From NCBI GenBank assembly GCA_009776955.1, contig WRMW01000001.1:1-64000 (forward strand): a stretch of 64,000 bases of DNA. The letters run 5' to 3'. The first letter of the stretch is position 1; each line of letters begins with the position of its first letter. A program made the translations under genes and the position numbers. Origin of the DNA: Clostridiales bacterium. GTDB taxonomy: Bacteria; Bacillota; Clostridia; Peptostreptococcales; Anaerovoracaceae. A model generated the notes under the pieces. It was not told where the DNA came from. It made no database searches and saw nothing but the letters and a program-made list of their open reading frames with translations. Below, in pieces: positions 1 through 9,517 of the stretch.

Positions 1-1227
1 TATGAGGCCCTGGCGCAGATGCACAAGGAGACGCCCGAGGAGAGAAAGGCCGCCCGCACGCTGCAAAAGAAACTGGCCGCCCGCTCGAAGGCGGAGATGA
101 GCCGGTTCTTTGCGAAAGACGCAAGGCACGAACTGGTGTTCTATTCGGAGGGGAGCGGGTTCTACAAATATTTCAAGGGCTATATAGAATATATTTTGAA
201 GCACAGCGACATAGACATACATTATGTCACGAGCGACCCTGACGACCGCATCTTCGAGATCGGGGAGCCGCGAATCAAGGCTTACTATGCCAACGACAAG
301 GACCTTGTGGGGCTCTTTATGAAGATGGACGCGGACATATTCTTTATGACGACGCCGGATATAGGGAAGTACCACCTCAAGCGTTCGCTCGTTCGCAAGG
401 ATGTCGAATACATCTTTGCCGACCACGGCATGACAAGCCTGCATTTGATGCTTCGCGAGGGCGCGCTCGACCACTTCGACACGGTGTTCCTTTACGGGCC
501 GAACCATATCAGCGAGATAAGGCAGACGGAATTTGCCTATGACCTGCCGCAAAAGACGCTTGTAAAAACAGGGTATGCGCTTTTGGACGAGCTGACCGAG
601 CGTGTGGCGGCTTTGGAGCAAAAGGAGAGGGCACGCAAGAAAGTGCTTATCGCGCCGTCGTGGCAAAAGTCCAATCTGCTCGACCTATGCCTTGATGAAT
701 TGATAGAGGGGCTGTCAGGCAGGGACTACGATATCGTGATCCGCCCCCACCCCGAATTTATCAAGCGTTTTCCACACAAGGTCAAGAGGATGGAGGAACG
801 TCTGGGGGGGCGGCTCGGCAAGGACATCGAACTTGAGACGGATTTTTCGTCAAGCGAGTCCATATACACGGCGGACATCGTGGTGACCGACTGGTCGACT
901 GTCGCGCAGGAGTACAGCTACACGACAAAAAGGCCCTCGCTTTTCGTGAACACGCCTATGAAAACGGTCAACCCGAACTATCAGAATATAAAGGCCGTGC
1001 CGCTCGATATAAGCCTGCGGGACGAGATAGGGGTGTCTGTGGACGTGGAGGACCTTGGCGGTATAGGGGAGGTCTGCGAAAAGCTGATCGAGGGCAAGGA
1101 TGCTTGGCGCGAAAAGATCGCCAAGGTCGTCGAGCGGTATATATATAATGTGGGGGACGGCGCGAGAAACGGCGGGGAGTATATCATAGACCGCATAAAC
1201 TACAAAAGGGGGGGCAGACCCTCTTGA
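1..1227 (+). CDS. CDP-glycerol:glycerophosphotransferase family protein (TagB/TagF-like), 5' end outside window
   Basis: Likely transfers glycerol-phosphate (or another polyol phosphate) from a CDP-activated donor to a growing teichoic-acid-like polymer at the cytoplasmic membrane. The C-terminal half carries family hallmarks: a nucleotide-binding segment starting APSWQKSN (about residue 211 from the first visible ATG), RPHPEF (about 242) and VVTDWST (about 288), equivalent to the usual VTDYSS. The frame is open to base 1 and the first ATG (19) has no ribosome binding site, so the true start probably lies upstream. Its stop TGA overlaps the TTG start of the next gene, so the two are probably co-transcribed. 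The donor could also be CDP-ribitol. Confidence 0.8.
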   Translation, partial: YEALAQMHKETPEERKAARTLQKKLAARSKAEMSRFFAKDARHELVFYSEGSGFYKYFKGYIEYILKHSDIDIHYVTSDPDDRIFEIGEPRIKAYYANDKDLVGLFMKMDADIFFMTTPDIGKYHLKRSLVRKDVEYIFADHGMTSLHLMLREGALDHFDTVFLYGPNHISEIRQTEFAYDLPQKTLVKTGYALLDELTERVAALEQKERARKKVLIAPSWQKSNLLDLCLDELIEGLSGRDYDIVIRPHPEFIKRFPHKVKRMEERLGGRLGKDIELETDFSSSESIYTADIVVTDWSTVAQEYSYTTKRPSLFVNTPMKTVNPNYQNIKAVPLDISLRDEIGVSVDVEDLGGIGEVCEKLIEGKDAWREKIAKVVERYIYNVGDGARNGGEYIIDRINYKRGGRPS

Positions 1228-3281
1228 CGCATCGGCGGATAGCCCTCGCATATTGGGTGGCCGCGATTGGGTTTTTCGTGCCGAGCGCGGCGTATGCGTA
1301 TATCGACCCTGCGACCACGACTTATATAGTGCAGATAATCACGGCGCTTGTGGTGATGCTAGGCGTGTCGCTGAGCATATTTTTGTACAAGTTCAATATG
1401 GCATCGGCGAGGGTGAAGTATGGACTGTACGCGTTTTGGCATAGGGTGAGCGGGCGTGCGGCAACGCCGCCCGACGCCTCCCGCGATGCAGGCGTAGGAA
1501 CATATGTTCTGCCGAGTTATGCGATGGCGGATGCCGTGTACCCGCCATCGGATGCGGATATGGCGGTGATGGGCGAGCCCTTTGATATGGCGAAGATCCC
1601 GCTCAAGCCCTTGGAGGCAGACCTGGGGGCGAGGGGTTATGGCGGCAGGCTCAAAGCCGCCTTGCCTGTCGCAATGGCTGTTCCGCTTAGCTTTGTCTTT
1701 ATCGGCTGCCTTGACCTAGCGGTGCAGAACTGGGGCGACATACCTTTCAGGCCTGGGGCGATGGTTTCCACGTTGCTGCTTGTGACCGCCATCTGCTTTG
1801 CGGTGCTGCTGCTCGTGCTTGCCATTTTTCGGGGCAAGGCGTTTCATGCCATGGTCTCGCTTGCTTTTGCGGTGCTCGTCGCGGGCTATATACAAGGAAG
1901 CTTTATGAACAGCGGGCTTGGCGAGCTTACAGGGGAGGCAATAAACTGGGGCCAGTACCTCGCATTGACGGCGGGCAGCGTGGCTATGTGGGCGATTGTG
2001 TTCGTCTGCGTTTTCCTGCTGCTCCGCTATGCGAGGAAGGCTTGGCGCGGCGCAATCATTTTTGTGCCCGTTCTTCTGCTTGTGATGCAGGCGTCGGGCC
2101 TGTCCATGGCGCTTTACGATTATTCCAGATATGCGGAACAGCCGTTTTGGGCAAAGCCAGAGGAAATGCTGACCATCGAAGGGCTACGCAACCCCGCTTC
2201 GGACAGGAACGCCATAATCTTTGTCCTTGACCAATTGGACGAGGGCTTTGTGAAGGAGATCGAGGAATATCGGCCTGGCTTCTTTGACGTCCTTGACGGA
2301 TTTACGAAATTCGACGACAACATTTCGCATTATGCGGACACATTCCCGGCTGTGACAAGCTTGCTGACCGGCATCCGCTACGAGTATGATCAGCCCCGCG
2401 AGGATTATTTCAATTATGCATGGGCAAACGCGGAAATGCTGTCACGGCTGAAAGAAAGGGGCGTCGACGTCCGGCTGTTCATGGATATATGGTATGCATA
2501 CGGCAACGTCGGGCAATTGAAGGGGATCGCGAACAATATAAATATGGGGCAGATCGACTTCGACAAGCGAATCGCTTTTGTGAAATTGGCAAAGCTCTCA
2601 GGGTTCAGGTATGCGCCCATGCCGATTAAGGAGAGATTTTGGATATCGCCGACGGAGTTTGGCGACACGCTCAGGCAGACGGGCGACAATGCGTTTTTTA
2701 TGACCAACGACTTCGCGTTCTATGACAATATCACGTCCTTTGGGCTCAGCCCCTCGGATGCCGAGACGGGTTTTTTCTATTATCATCTGCAAGGCGCCCA
2801 CGTCCCGTTCATAATGGACGAGAACATCAACCGCGTGGAAGCGGTGGACGAGGATGGGCAGGCGCGCACAAGCCAGACGATGGGGGCGTTCAGAATCGTT
2901 TTTGAGTATCTGGAGCAATTGCGGGGGCTTGGGCTGTATGAGCGCGCGACCATCGTCATCACGGGCGACCATCCAGACTTTGTGCGAAGCGAATTGCAAA
3001 AGCCGGCGCATACGGCTTTGTTCGTGAAGCCGTCGGGAAGGGCGGGGGTGCCGCTTGCATATAGCCATGCGCCGGTATCGCCCAGGCAGCTTTCGGGGAC
3101 GGTAATGGATGGTATCTTCGGGGATCGCGGGGATTTTGCGGCCGGCTATATGGATATGGGGCAGGGCGCGGACAGCGTCCGTACATATGACACGGACTCC
3201 TATCGTTACGAAATAATTGGCAACGGAAACGACTTTGCGAACTGGCGCCTTGTCGGGGAACGCCAAGAAGGTGGTTGGTGA
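1224..3281 (+). CDS. LTA-synthase-like membrane protein, alkaline phosphatase fold (tandem paralog 1)
   Basis: First of four tandem paralogs. The N-terminus has a hydrophobic stretch ending AYAYIDPATTTY, then a second helix (VQIITALVVMLGVSLSIFLY) and a soluble linker; three to four further helices follow (about 140-300), then an extracytoplasmic sulfatase/phosphatase-fold domain. Visible site elements are a metal-ligand strand (FVLDQLDEG, about 330), a threonine in nucleophile position in TFPAVTSLLTG (about 373), HLQGAH (about 520) and GDH (about 580). It probably transfers or hydrolyses a phosphoglycerol-type group on a surface polymer. It differs from its sisters in having GDHP instead of GDHG. 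The TTG start overlaps the upstream stop (TTGA). Confidence 0.75.
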   Translation: MTHRRIALAYWVAAIGFFVPSAAYAYIDPATTTYIVQIITALVVMLGVSLSIFLYKFNMASARVKYGLYAFWHRVSGRAATPPDASRDAGVGTYVLPSYAMADAVYPPSDADMAVMGEPFDMAKIPLKPLEADLGARGYGGRLKAALPVAMAVPLSFVFIGCLDLAVQNWGDIPFRPGAMVSTLLLVTAICFAVLLLVLAIFRGKAFHAMVSLAFAVLVAGYIQGSFMNSGLGELTGEAINWGQYLALTAGSVAMWAIVFVCVFLLLRYARKAWRGAIIFVPVLLLVMQASGLSMALYDYSRYAEQPFWAKPEEMLTIEGLRNPASDRNAIIFVLDQLDEGFVKEIEEYRPGFFDVLDGFTKFDDNISHYADTFPAVTSLLTGIRYEYDQPREDYFNYAWANAEMLSRLKERGVDVRLFMDIWYAYGNVGQLKGIANNINMGQIDFDKRIAFVKLAKLSGFRYAPMPIKERFWISPTEFGDTLRQTGDNAFFMTNDFAFYDNITSFGLSPSDAETGFFYYHLQGAHVPFIMDENINRVEAVDEDGQARTSQTMGAFRIVFEYLEQLRGLGLYERATIVITGDHPDFVRSELQKPAHTALFVKPSGRAGVPLAYSHAPVSPRQLSGTVMDGIFGDRGDFAAGYMDMGQGADSVRTYDTDSYRYEIIGNGNDFANWRLVGERQEGGW

Positions 3282-3285
3282 CGGC

Positions 3286-5376
3286 ATGAGACGGCTTAGA
3301 TTCGCTCTTGCATATTGGGTCGTCGCGCTTGGCTTTTTCGTGCCTAGTGTGGCCTATGCGTATATAGACCCTGCGACGACTACGTATATAGTGCAGATAA
3401 TAACTGCCTTAGTGGTGATGCTTGGCGTGTCTCTGAGCATATTTCTGTATAAGTTCAATATGGTGTCGGCCAAGGCCAAGTATGGGCTGTATGGGTTGGT
3501 GTATCGCTTGCGGAACAAGCGGGCGACGGAGGGCGGTCGCCCCTGCGATGATGCGGACACGGGCCTTGGCGATGACGACGCCAGGAGATACGTCCCGCCC
3601 GACTATGTGATGCTTGGCACAGGGAGGCCGCCCACGACGGCTGAGATGGACGCTCTTGGTGAGCCTGACGGCATAGACAAAGTCACGAAAAACGCCAATA
3701 GGGAAAAGCCGTGGGAGAAAGGTTTCTTGGGAAGGCTCAAATCTACGATGCCGCTTTCCCTTGCCATCAGCCTCAGCTTCATATTGATAGGCAGCATGGT
3801 CGCAGTCATCCAGAATCCAGGAAGCATACAATTCGGGCTTGCGAAGGCGATGCCAGTATTGGTCTTTGCAACAATAGTGTGCTTTGCGGCGTTGGCTGTC
3901 GTGCTTGCGGTCTTTCGTGGGCGTGCGTACATGTTCGTGGTTTCGGTGGCGGCGGCAATATTGATCGCTGGCTACTTGCAGGCGCTGTTTCTTAACGGAG
4001 GGCTTGGGGAATTGACAGGCGATGAGATCGAGTGGGGTATGTACAGCGTTTCGATCGTGGCAAATTCATTGTTCTGGCTCGGCGTGTTCGTCGCGGTCTT
4101 TCTGATGATGCGGTTTACGAAATCGGCACATAGGGCGTTTCTTGTTTTCGTACCCTTCCTGATTGTTTTCGTGCAATGCGTAGGGCTTGTGTCCGCAATG
4201 TATGAGAGGGTGGATTCGGGGGACAGTATTTCTGCCTATTGGCAGGAATCGAACGAGCGGCTGACGTTCAAAGGGATTTACGAGGTCGCTTACGAGCGGA
4301 ACACGATCGTCATACTCCTTGACCGATTCGACCAAAGCTTTGTATATACGGTCCTCGATGATGACCCGAAATTCTTTGAGCCGCTTGACGGGTTTACGAT
4401 GTTCGAGGACAACATCTCGCATTCCGCCAAAACATTCCCGTCCGTGACCGAGAAGTTCACAGGGCATATGTTCCGTTGGGATCAATCCGACAGCGACTAT
4501 TTTGCCGATGCCTGGGCGGGGCGAAATTTCATGCACGAGTTGGTGGAGCAGGGCGTTGACGTAAGGCTTTACACATTTTTCGGGTTTGTGTACGACGATA
4601 TCGAGCAAGTAAGGGGGTTTGCAAGCAATATAGGGGAAGTGGATGAGGTGATAAACGACCGCATAGCGCTTGTGAAGCTGCTCAAGCTGTCGGGCTTCCT
4701 GCATTCGCCTATGCTCGCGAAGCAGGTGTTTTGGCTGTCATCCGACGAATTTGACCACGCCATAGTGTTTACAGGTGAGACGATGCCCTACCTTGTGAAC
4801 GATTTCGCATTCTACGATTCATTGGTCGAGCAGGGGCTTTCTGTGACGGATGAGAGCCGTGCCATATTCTCCTACATCCACCTGAACGGCCCGCACCCGC
4901 CGCTTGTAATGGACGAGAACGTCGAGCATGTCGGCAGGTCGTCATATTTGCAGCAGACAAAAGGCTCGATGAAGATTGTTTATGAATACCTTGACCAGCT
5001 TAGGGCTCTGGGGCTGTATGAAAGCTCGACGATAATAGTGATGGCGGATCACGGCATCCCAGAGGACGAGGATTTGACACTGCCAGTGCTTTCTGCCCTT
5101 TTTGTAAAGCCGGCGGGCTCATATGGCACGCCTCTGGCGATCAACATGGCGCAGGTGTCCCATTCGCAGTTCCCGGGCATGATTTTGGAAAGCCTGTTGG
5201 GGGATTCGATGGGGTATGCGCCAGGGTTCTTTGCCACGCAGGAAGGCGAGGACATTGTGCGTGAATACACCCATAAACGCTATCGCTACGAAATACGCGG
5301 GGACGGTCGCGATTTTGGGAACTGGCATGGTTTGGGCGAATATTCGGGGCAATGGGAAGACAGCAAGGCAGGGTAA
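3286..5376 (+). CDS. LTA-synthase-like membrane protein, alkaline phosphatase fold (tandem paralog 2)
   Basis: Second paralog, about 696 residues. The ATG at 3286 is chosen because it lies 4 bases after the upstream stop, follows an AGAAGGTGG-like site, and aligns the N-terminus with its sisters; an in-frame ATG at 3217 would lie inside the previous gene. It has the same architecture: N-terminal hydrophobic segment ending VAYAYIDPATTTY, second helix, several central membrane helices, then the phosphatase-fold domain with ILLDRFDQ, nucleophile-position Thr in TFPSVTEKFTG (about 382), HLNGPH and ADHG (about 588). The central membrane region diverges from paralogs 1, 3 and 4, whereas the first 60 codons are nearly identical in DNA. 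Confidence 0.75.
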   Translation: MRRLRFALAYWVVALGFFVPSVAYAYIDPATTTYIVQIITALVVMLGVSLSIFLYKFNMVSAKAKYGLYGLVYRLRNKRATEGGRPCDDADTGLGDDDARRYVPPDYVMLGTGRPPTTAEMDALGEPDGIDKVTKNANREKPWEKGFLGRLKSTMPLSLAISLSFILIGSMVAVIQNPGSIQFGLAKAMPVLVFATIVCFAALAVVLAVFRGRAYMFVVSVAAAILIAGYLQALFLNGGLGELTGDEIEWGMYSVSIVANSLFWLGVFVAVFLMMRFTKSAHRAFLVFVPFLIVFVQCVGLVSAMYERVDSGDSISAYWQESNERLTFKGIYEVAYERNTIVILLDRFDQSFVYTVLDDDPKFFEPLDGFTMFEDNISHSAKTFPSVTEKFTGHMFRWDQSDSDYFADAWAGRNFMHELVEQGVDVRLYTFFGFVYDDIEQVRGFASNIGEVDEVINDRIALVKLLKLSGFLHSPMLAKQVFWLSSDEFDHAIVFTGETMPYLVNDFAFYDSLVEQGLSVTDESRAIFSYIHLNGPHPPLVMDENVEHVGRSSYLQQTKGSMKIVYEYLDQLRALGLYESSTIIVMADHGIPEDEDLTLPVLSALFVKPAGSYGTPLAINMAQVSHSQFPGMILESLLGDSMGYAPGFFATQEGEDIVREYTHKRYRYEIRGDGRDFGNWHGLGEYSGQWEDSKAG

Positions 5377-5382
5377 TCGCAT

Positions 5383-7440
5383 ATGATTCGCTTTAGGGTG
5401 GCAATTGCATATTGGGTCGTAGCGGCGGGGTTTTTTGTTCCGAGCGTTGCCTATGCGTATATCGACCCTGCGACCACGACTTATATAGTGCAGATAGTCA
5501 CCGCCTTGGTCGTGATGCTAGGGGTGTCGCTGAGCATATTTTTGTACAAGTTCAACATGGTGTCGGCAAGGGTCAAGTATGGGTTGTATGGAATTTTTTA
5601 CAGAGGGCAAAAGAGGGCGGCTGCCGAATCCCGCAATGACGAAAAAGAGTACGTCCTGCCGGAATATGTGATGCCCGATGCCTCCGCACCGCCGTCAGAT
5701 GAAGATATGGCGGCGATGGGCGAGCCTGTCGGCATGGAAAAAATCCCGCAGAAAGCACAGCAAACAGCCGACTCCAAGGATATGACATACCTCAAAAGGC
5801 TAAAGACGGCGCTGCCGCTTTCCCTTGCCATAGCCCTTTGCTTTGTCCTTTTCGTCAGCATGGAGCTGGTCATCGGCAACCCGGGGGTCATCCCTTTCAG
5901 CCTGCGGCTTGTAATGCCTGTGCTGCTTGCGGCAACCGCAGCCTGCTTCGTCGCATTGCTTTTCGTCATACCTATTTTTAGGGGGCGGGCGTATATGCTC
6001 GTTCTGTCGCTCGCTATGACCGTGCTGATAGCGGGCTATATCCAAGGCAATTTCCTGAACACCGGGCTTGGCGAGCTTACGGGGGACGCCATCGACTGGA
6101 GCCTTCTCCGTGGGGCTATGGTGTTGGGTGCGGTCGTTTGGATCGCCGTGTTCGCCTGCGTGGTATTTTTGATGGCGAAGCTGAAAAGGGGGCGTTTCCG
6201 CTTTGTTGTCTTTGTGCCTGTCCTGCTGATTATAATGCAGGCCTCGGGGCTTGTGTCCCTTACGGTCGACACCTCAAAAGCCGGCGAATGGCGGGTGGCG
6301 ACATTCTGGGAGCAGGCGTCCGAGGTGCTAACCATCGACAAGCAGGCACAGCCCGCATACGAGAAGAACGCCATCATCTTTGTGCTTGACAGATTCGACC
6401 AGGAATATGTGGAGGGGATTCTCGAAGCAGCCCCGGATTTCTTTGAGCCGCTTGACGGATTTACGATGTTTGACGACAATATCTCATATGCTGCCAGCAC
6501 CTTTCCGTCAGTGGCAGGGATGCTGACAGGGCATATTTACCGTTGGGATAGGTCGGACACGGATTATTTCGACCACTCCTGGGCGAATGCGGAGATGATG
6601 CATACGCTCCGCGAGCACGGCATCGACGTCAGGCTGTATATGGACAAGGGGTATGCGTACAATGATATCGAGCAGCTTAGGGGCATAGCGAGCAATATCA
6701 TGGAGGGTAAGGTGGAGGCAAACGAAAGGGTCGCTCTTGTGAAATTCCTGAAATATTCGGCGTTCAAGTATATGCCGATGGCACTCAAGCCCCCGTTTTG
6801 GCTGGCGCCCATAGAGTTTGTGGACGTGCTGCTGCTTCCTGGGGAGTCTGCTCCATACCTGATAAACGACTTTGCGTTTTATTCGATACTCACGGAGCGA
6901 GGGCTTTCGCTTTCCGATGACAGCCACGCATTTTCGTACTATCATCTGCTAGGTCCGCATGGGCCATTGTATATGGACGAGAACATCGAGAGGGTCCACT
7001 GGTCCACCCCTGTCAAGCAGGCAATGGGATGCATGAGGATAGTGTACGAATACCTGGATCAATTGAGGGGACTCGGTCTGTATGAGCAGGCGACAATCGT
7101 GATAACAGGGGACCATGGCGACTTCATGGCGGATGGGGAGGGGCTTGAGCGGCCTGCGCTTACCGCACTTTTCGTAAAGCCCTCTGGCAGCGCGGGCATG
7201 CCGCTTGCGTACAGCAATGCTCCAGTCAGCCCTGACTATCTGCATGGGACCGTTATGGGCGGATTTTTCGGCGAAGCAGGCGGGTTTGGGCCAGGCTATT
7301 TTGCCGTCGAGGATGCGGGGGCGATGCGAGAATACGATTTTAGAAGGTATCGCTATGAGATCTCCGGCGGCGGTCGCGATTTCGATAATTGGAGCTATGT
7401 CGGGGAATATTCCGACGAGTGGGAAGGCCGGGTGAATTGA
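5383..7440 (+). CDS. LTA-synthase-like membrane protein, alkaline phosphatase fold (tandem paralog 3)
   Basis: Third paralog, 685 residues, starting 6 bases after paralog 2. It has N-terminal IDPATTTY and the second-helix module, a linker of about 85 residues, central membrane helices, then the catalytic-type domain: FVLDRFDQEYV (about 332), Thr in TFPSVAGMLTG (about 373), HLLGPHGP (about 524) and TGDHGDF (about 577). All expected metal and nucleophile positions are present, so I infer an active transferase or hydrolase on the outer membrane face. Four tandem copies suggest different acceptor or linkage specificities, or a reservoir for recombination. Confidence 0.75.
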   Translation: MIRFRVAIAYWVVAAGFFVPSVAYAYIDPATTTYIVQIVTALVVMLGVSLSIFLYKFNMVSARVKYGLYGIFYRGQKRAAAESRNDEKEYVLPEYVMPDASAPPSDEDMAAMGEPVGMEKIPQKAQQTADSKDMTYLKRLKTALPLSLAIALCFVLFVSMELVIGNPGVIPFSLRLVMPVLLAATAACFVALLFVIPIFRGRAYMLVLSLAMTVLIAGYIQGNFLNTGLGELTGDAIDWSLLRGAMVLGAVVWIAVFACVVFLMAKLKRGRFRFVVFVPVLLIIMQASGLVSLTVDTSKAGEWRVATFWEQASEVLTIDKQAQPAYEKNAIIFVLDRFDQEYVEGILEAAPDFFEPLDGFTMFDDNISYAASTFPSVAGMLTGHIYRWDRSDTDYFDHSWANAEMMHTLREHGIDVRLYMDKGYAYNDIEQLRGIASNIMEGKVEANERVALVKFLKYSAFKYMPMALKPPFWLAPIEFVDVLLLPGESAPYLINDFAFYSILTERGLSLSDDSHAFSYYHLLGPHGPLYMDENIERVHWSTPVKQAMGCMRIVYEYLDQLRGLGLYEQATIVITGDHGDFMADGEGLERPALTALFVKPSGSAGMPLAYSNAPVSPDYLHGTVMGGFFGEAGGFGPGYFAVEDAGAMREYDFRRYRYEISGGGRDFDNWSYVGEYSDEWEGRVN

Positions 7441-7441
7441 T

Positions 7442-9493
7442 ATGGGACGCTTTAGGGCCGTGCTTGCATACTGGGTCGTCGCGCTTGGGGTTTTCACGCC
7501 GAGTGCGGCCTATGCATATATAGACCCGGCCACGACGACGTATATCATACAGATAGTGACAGCATTGGTCGTGATGCTTGGGGTGTCGCTGAGCATATTT
7601 TTGTACAAGTTCAATATGGTGTCGGCGAAGGTGAAGTATGGGCTGTATGGGATTTTTTATAGAGGGCAAAATAAAGGGGGGGGGGCATCCGCCGCGTCGC
7701 ACGATGCCAACGAAAGAACATATGTTCTGCCAGAGTGTGGATTGGCGGGCACCTCGACCCCGCCGTCAGATGAAGATATGGCGGCGCTCGGCGAGCCTGC
7801 GGACATGGAGAGGATGCCGCCTGATCCATCGGGGGTCGCTTTGGGCAAGCGGGTCTATCGCGGCAGGCTCAAGGCGGCGCTACCCGTCGTGCTCGCCGTC
7901 TGCCTGAGCTTTGTCTTTATCGGATGCCTTGATCTCTTTACGCAAAACTCCACCCTTATGCCGTTCAAGCTTTTCGAGGTCACGCCGGTCTTGCTTGCCT
8001 GTTTTGCGGCCTGCTTTGTAATATTGATTGTTGCGGTCCCTTTGTTTCGGGGCAAGGTGTTCGAGATTCTGCTGTCGCTCGCCCTTGCGGTGCTGATTGC
8101 GGGCTATGTGCAGGGCAACTTCCTCAATATGGGGCTTGGGGAGCTTACAGGCGACCCCATTGCATGGGGGGACTACCTTGGCATGACGATAGGCAGCGCG
8201 GTATTTTGGGTCTGCGTATTTGCGGCGGTGTTTCTGCTTTGGCGGTATGCACAGCCTGTCTGGCGCGGGTTGATGGTTTTCGCCCCTGTGATATTGATAA
8301 TAATCCAGTCCGTCGCGCTTATGTCCGTGCTTGGGGCAGGCATTGAGAACAGGGATGGCGTTTACGGCACTGTCGATCAATCCGGCGAAACGCTGTCTAT
8401 CGCGGGAATCAACGAGCTGTCCGCAGGCAATAACACCGTGGTATTCCTGCTCGACAGGCTTGATGAGGAGATCATAGTGGAGATCGAGGGGATGGATTCG
8501 GCTTTCTTTGACAGGCTCGACGGCTTTACGAGGTTCAAGGACAATATGTCATACTATGTCAGCACCTTTCCGTCCGTCACGACCATGCTTACAGGCCACC
8601 ACTTCTATTTCGACGGACTCGTTGGGGACTATTTTTCGTATGCCTGGGAAAATGCCGAAATGATGCACAAAATGAAAGAACGTGATGTCGACATAAAGTT
8701 GTATATGGCGAAAGGCTATACCTACGGCAGCATAGAGGACCTTCAGGGGATCGCAAGCAACATCCTTGTGCCAGAGTATGATTTTGACGAGCGGGTCGCT
8801 TTGGTGAAGCTGCTCAAGCTGTCAGGGTTCCGTTATGCCCCCATGCCTGCAAAGCCGCTGTTCTGGCTGTCCCCCACGGAGTTTGCGGATGCGGTCATAA
8901 TGACGGCGGAAGCCTCCCCTTATGTCACAAACGATTTTGCGTTTTATCAAATGCTTTTGACGGAGCGGTTGAGGCTGTCAGACGCCCCTGGCACATTCGT
9001 GTTCTATCATCTTCTAGGCCCGCATGACCCGCTTTGGATGGACGAGAACATACAGCGCGTCGACCAGTCGACGCCGGCTCGCCAAGCGATGGGGGTATTT
9101 GGAATCATCTATGAATATATAGAGCAGATGAAAGCGCTTGGCATTTACGAGGACGCCACAATCATAATCACAGGCGACCACGGCTTTATGCAGGGCGATG
9201 TGCTGGAGCGTCCGGCGCTTACAGGGCTGTTCGTAAAGCCAGGGGGCGTATACGGCACTCCGCTTGGGACAGACGAAACGTCGGTCAACCCCGACCATTT
9301 CGCGGCGACCATCATGGCAGGCATGTTCGGCGATGCAGAGGGGTTTGGGTCTACGTACCTTGAAGCGAGCGAAAGGGATGCCGTGATTCGCGAATATATC
9401 CAAAACCTAAGACGCTATGAAGTCACGGGCGACGGCAGGGATTTTTCAAACTGGCGGTATATCGGCACATTGGAGAACAAAAGCGACTGGTAA
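7442..9493 (+). CDS. LTA-synthase-like membrane protein, alkaline phosphatase fold (tandem paralog 4), with in-frame poly-G tract
   Basis: Fourth paralog, 683 residues, ATG one base after the stop of paralog 3. Architecture and motifs match its sisters: IDPATTTY near the N-terminus, central helices, FLLDRLDEE (about 337), nucleophile-position Thr in TFPSVTTMLTG (about 375), HLLGPHDP and TGDHGF (about 577). Its special feature is a run of ten G at 7676-7685, coding Gly-Gly-Gly (about residues 79-81) in the linker after the second helix. With ten G the frame is intact; loss of one G would redirect translation to a stop near 7907. It converges on the minus-strand operon ending at 9518. Confidence 0.75.
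   Translation: MGRFRAVLAYWVVALGVFTPSAAYAYIDPATTTYIIQIVTALVVMLGVSLSIFLYKFNMVSAKVKYGLYGIFYRGQNKGGGASAASHDANERTYVLPECGLAGTSTPPSDEDMAALGEPADMERMPPDPSGVALGKRVYRGRLKAALPVVLAVCLSFVFIGCLDLFTQNSTLMPFKLFEVTPVLLACFAACFVILIVAVPLFRGKVFEILLSLALAVLIAGYVQGNFLNMGLGELTGDPIAWGDYLGMTIGSAVFWVCVFAAVFLLWRYAQPVWRGLMVFAPVILIIIQSVALMSVLGAGIENRDGVYGTVDQSGETLSIAGINELSAGNNTVVFLLDRLDEEIIVEIEGMDSAFFDRLDGFTRFKDNMSYYVSTFPSVTTMLTGHHFYFDGLVGDYFSYAWENAEMMHKMKERDVDIKLYMAKGYTYGSIEDLQGIASNILVPEYDFDERVALVKLLKLSGFRYAPMPAKPLFWLSPTEFADAVIMTAEASPYVTNDFAFYQMLLTERLRLSDAPGTFVFYHLLGPHDPLWMDENIQRVDQSTPARQAMGVFGIIYEYIEQMKALGIYEDATIIITGDHGFMQGDVLERPALTGLFVKPGGVYGTPLGTDETSVNPDHFAATIMAGMFGDAEGFGSTYLEASERDAVIREYIQNLRRYEVTGDGRDFSNWRYIGTLENKSDW
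7676..7685. repeat. poly-G tract (10 G) inside LTA-synthase-like paralog 4
   Basis: Ten consecutive G within codons of the linker after the N-terminal membrane helices. The other three paralogs lack a homopolymer at this point. Tracts of this length commonly slip during replication, so this is a candidate on/off switch; the current length is in frame (ON). Confidence 0.7.
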
Positions 9494-9517
9494 TGATGCC
9501 TGCGGGAAGTCGGTCTA

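Noticed and set aside
804-810. Other G runs of seven (804-810, 1208-1214, around 63300 and 63345) as phase switches
   Set aside because: Too short to be confident; such runs are expected in this G-rich coding sequence. They are not reported as separate switches.
2598-3287. Long minus-strand open frame (229 codons) opposite LTA-synthase-like paralog 1
   Set aside because: Mirror of a well-supported plus-strand gene; arginine/histidine/proline-rich composition, no motif, no ribosome site. Similar antisense frames recur opposite the other paralogs at corresponding places.
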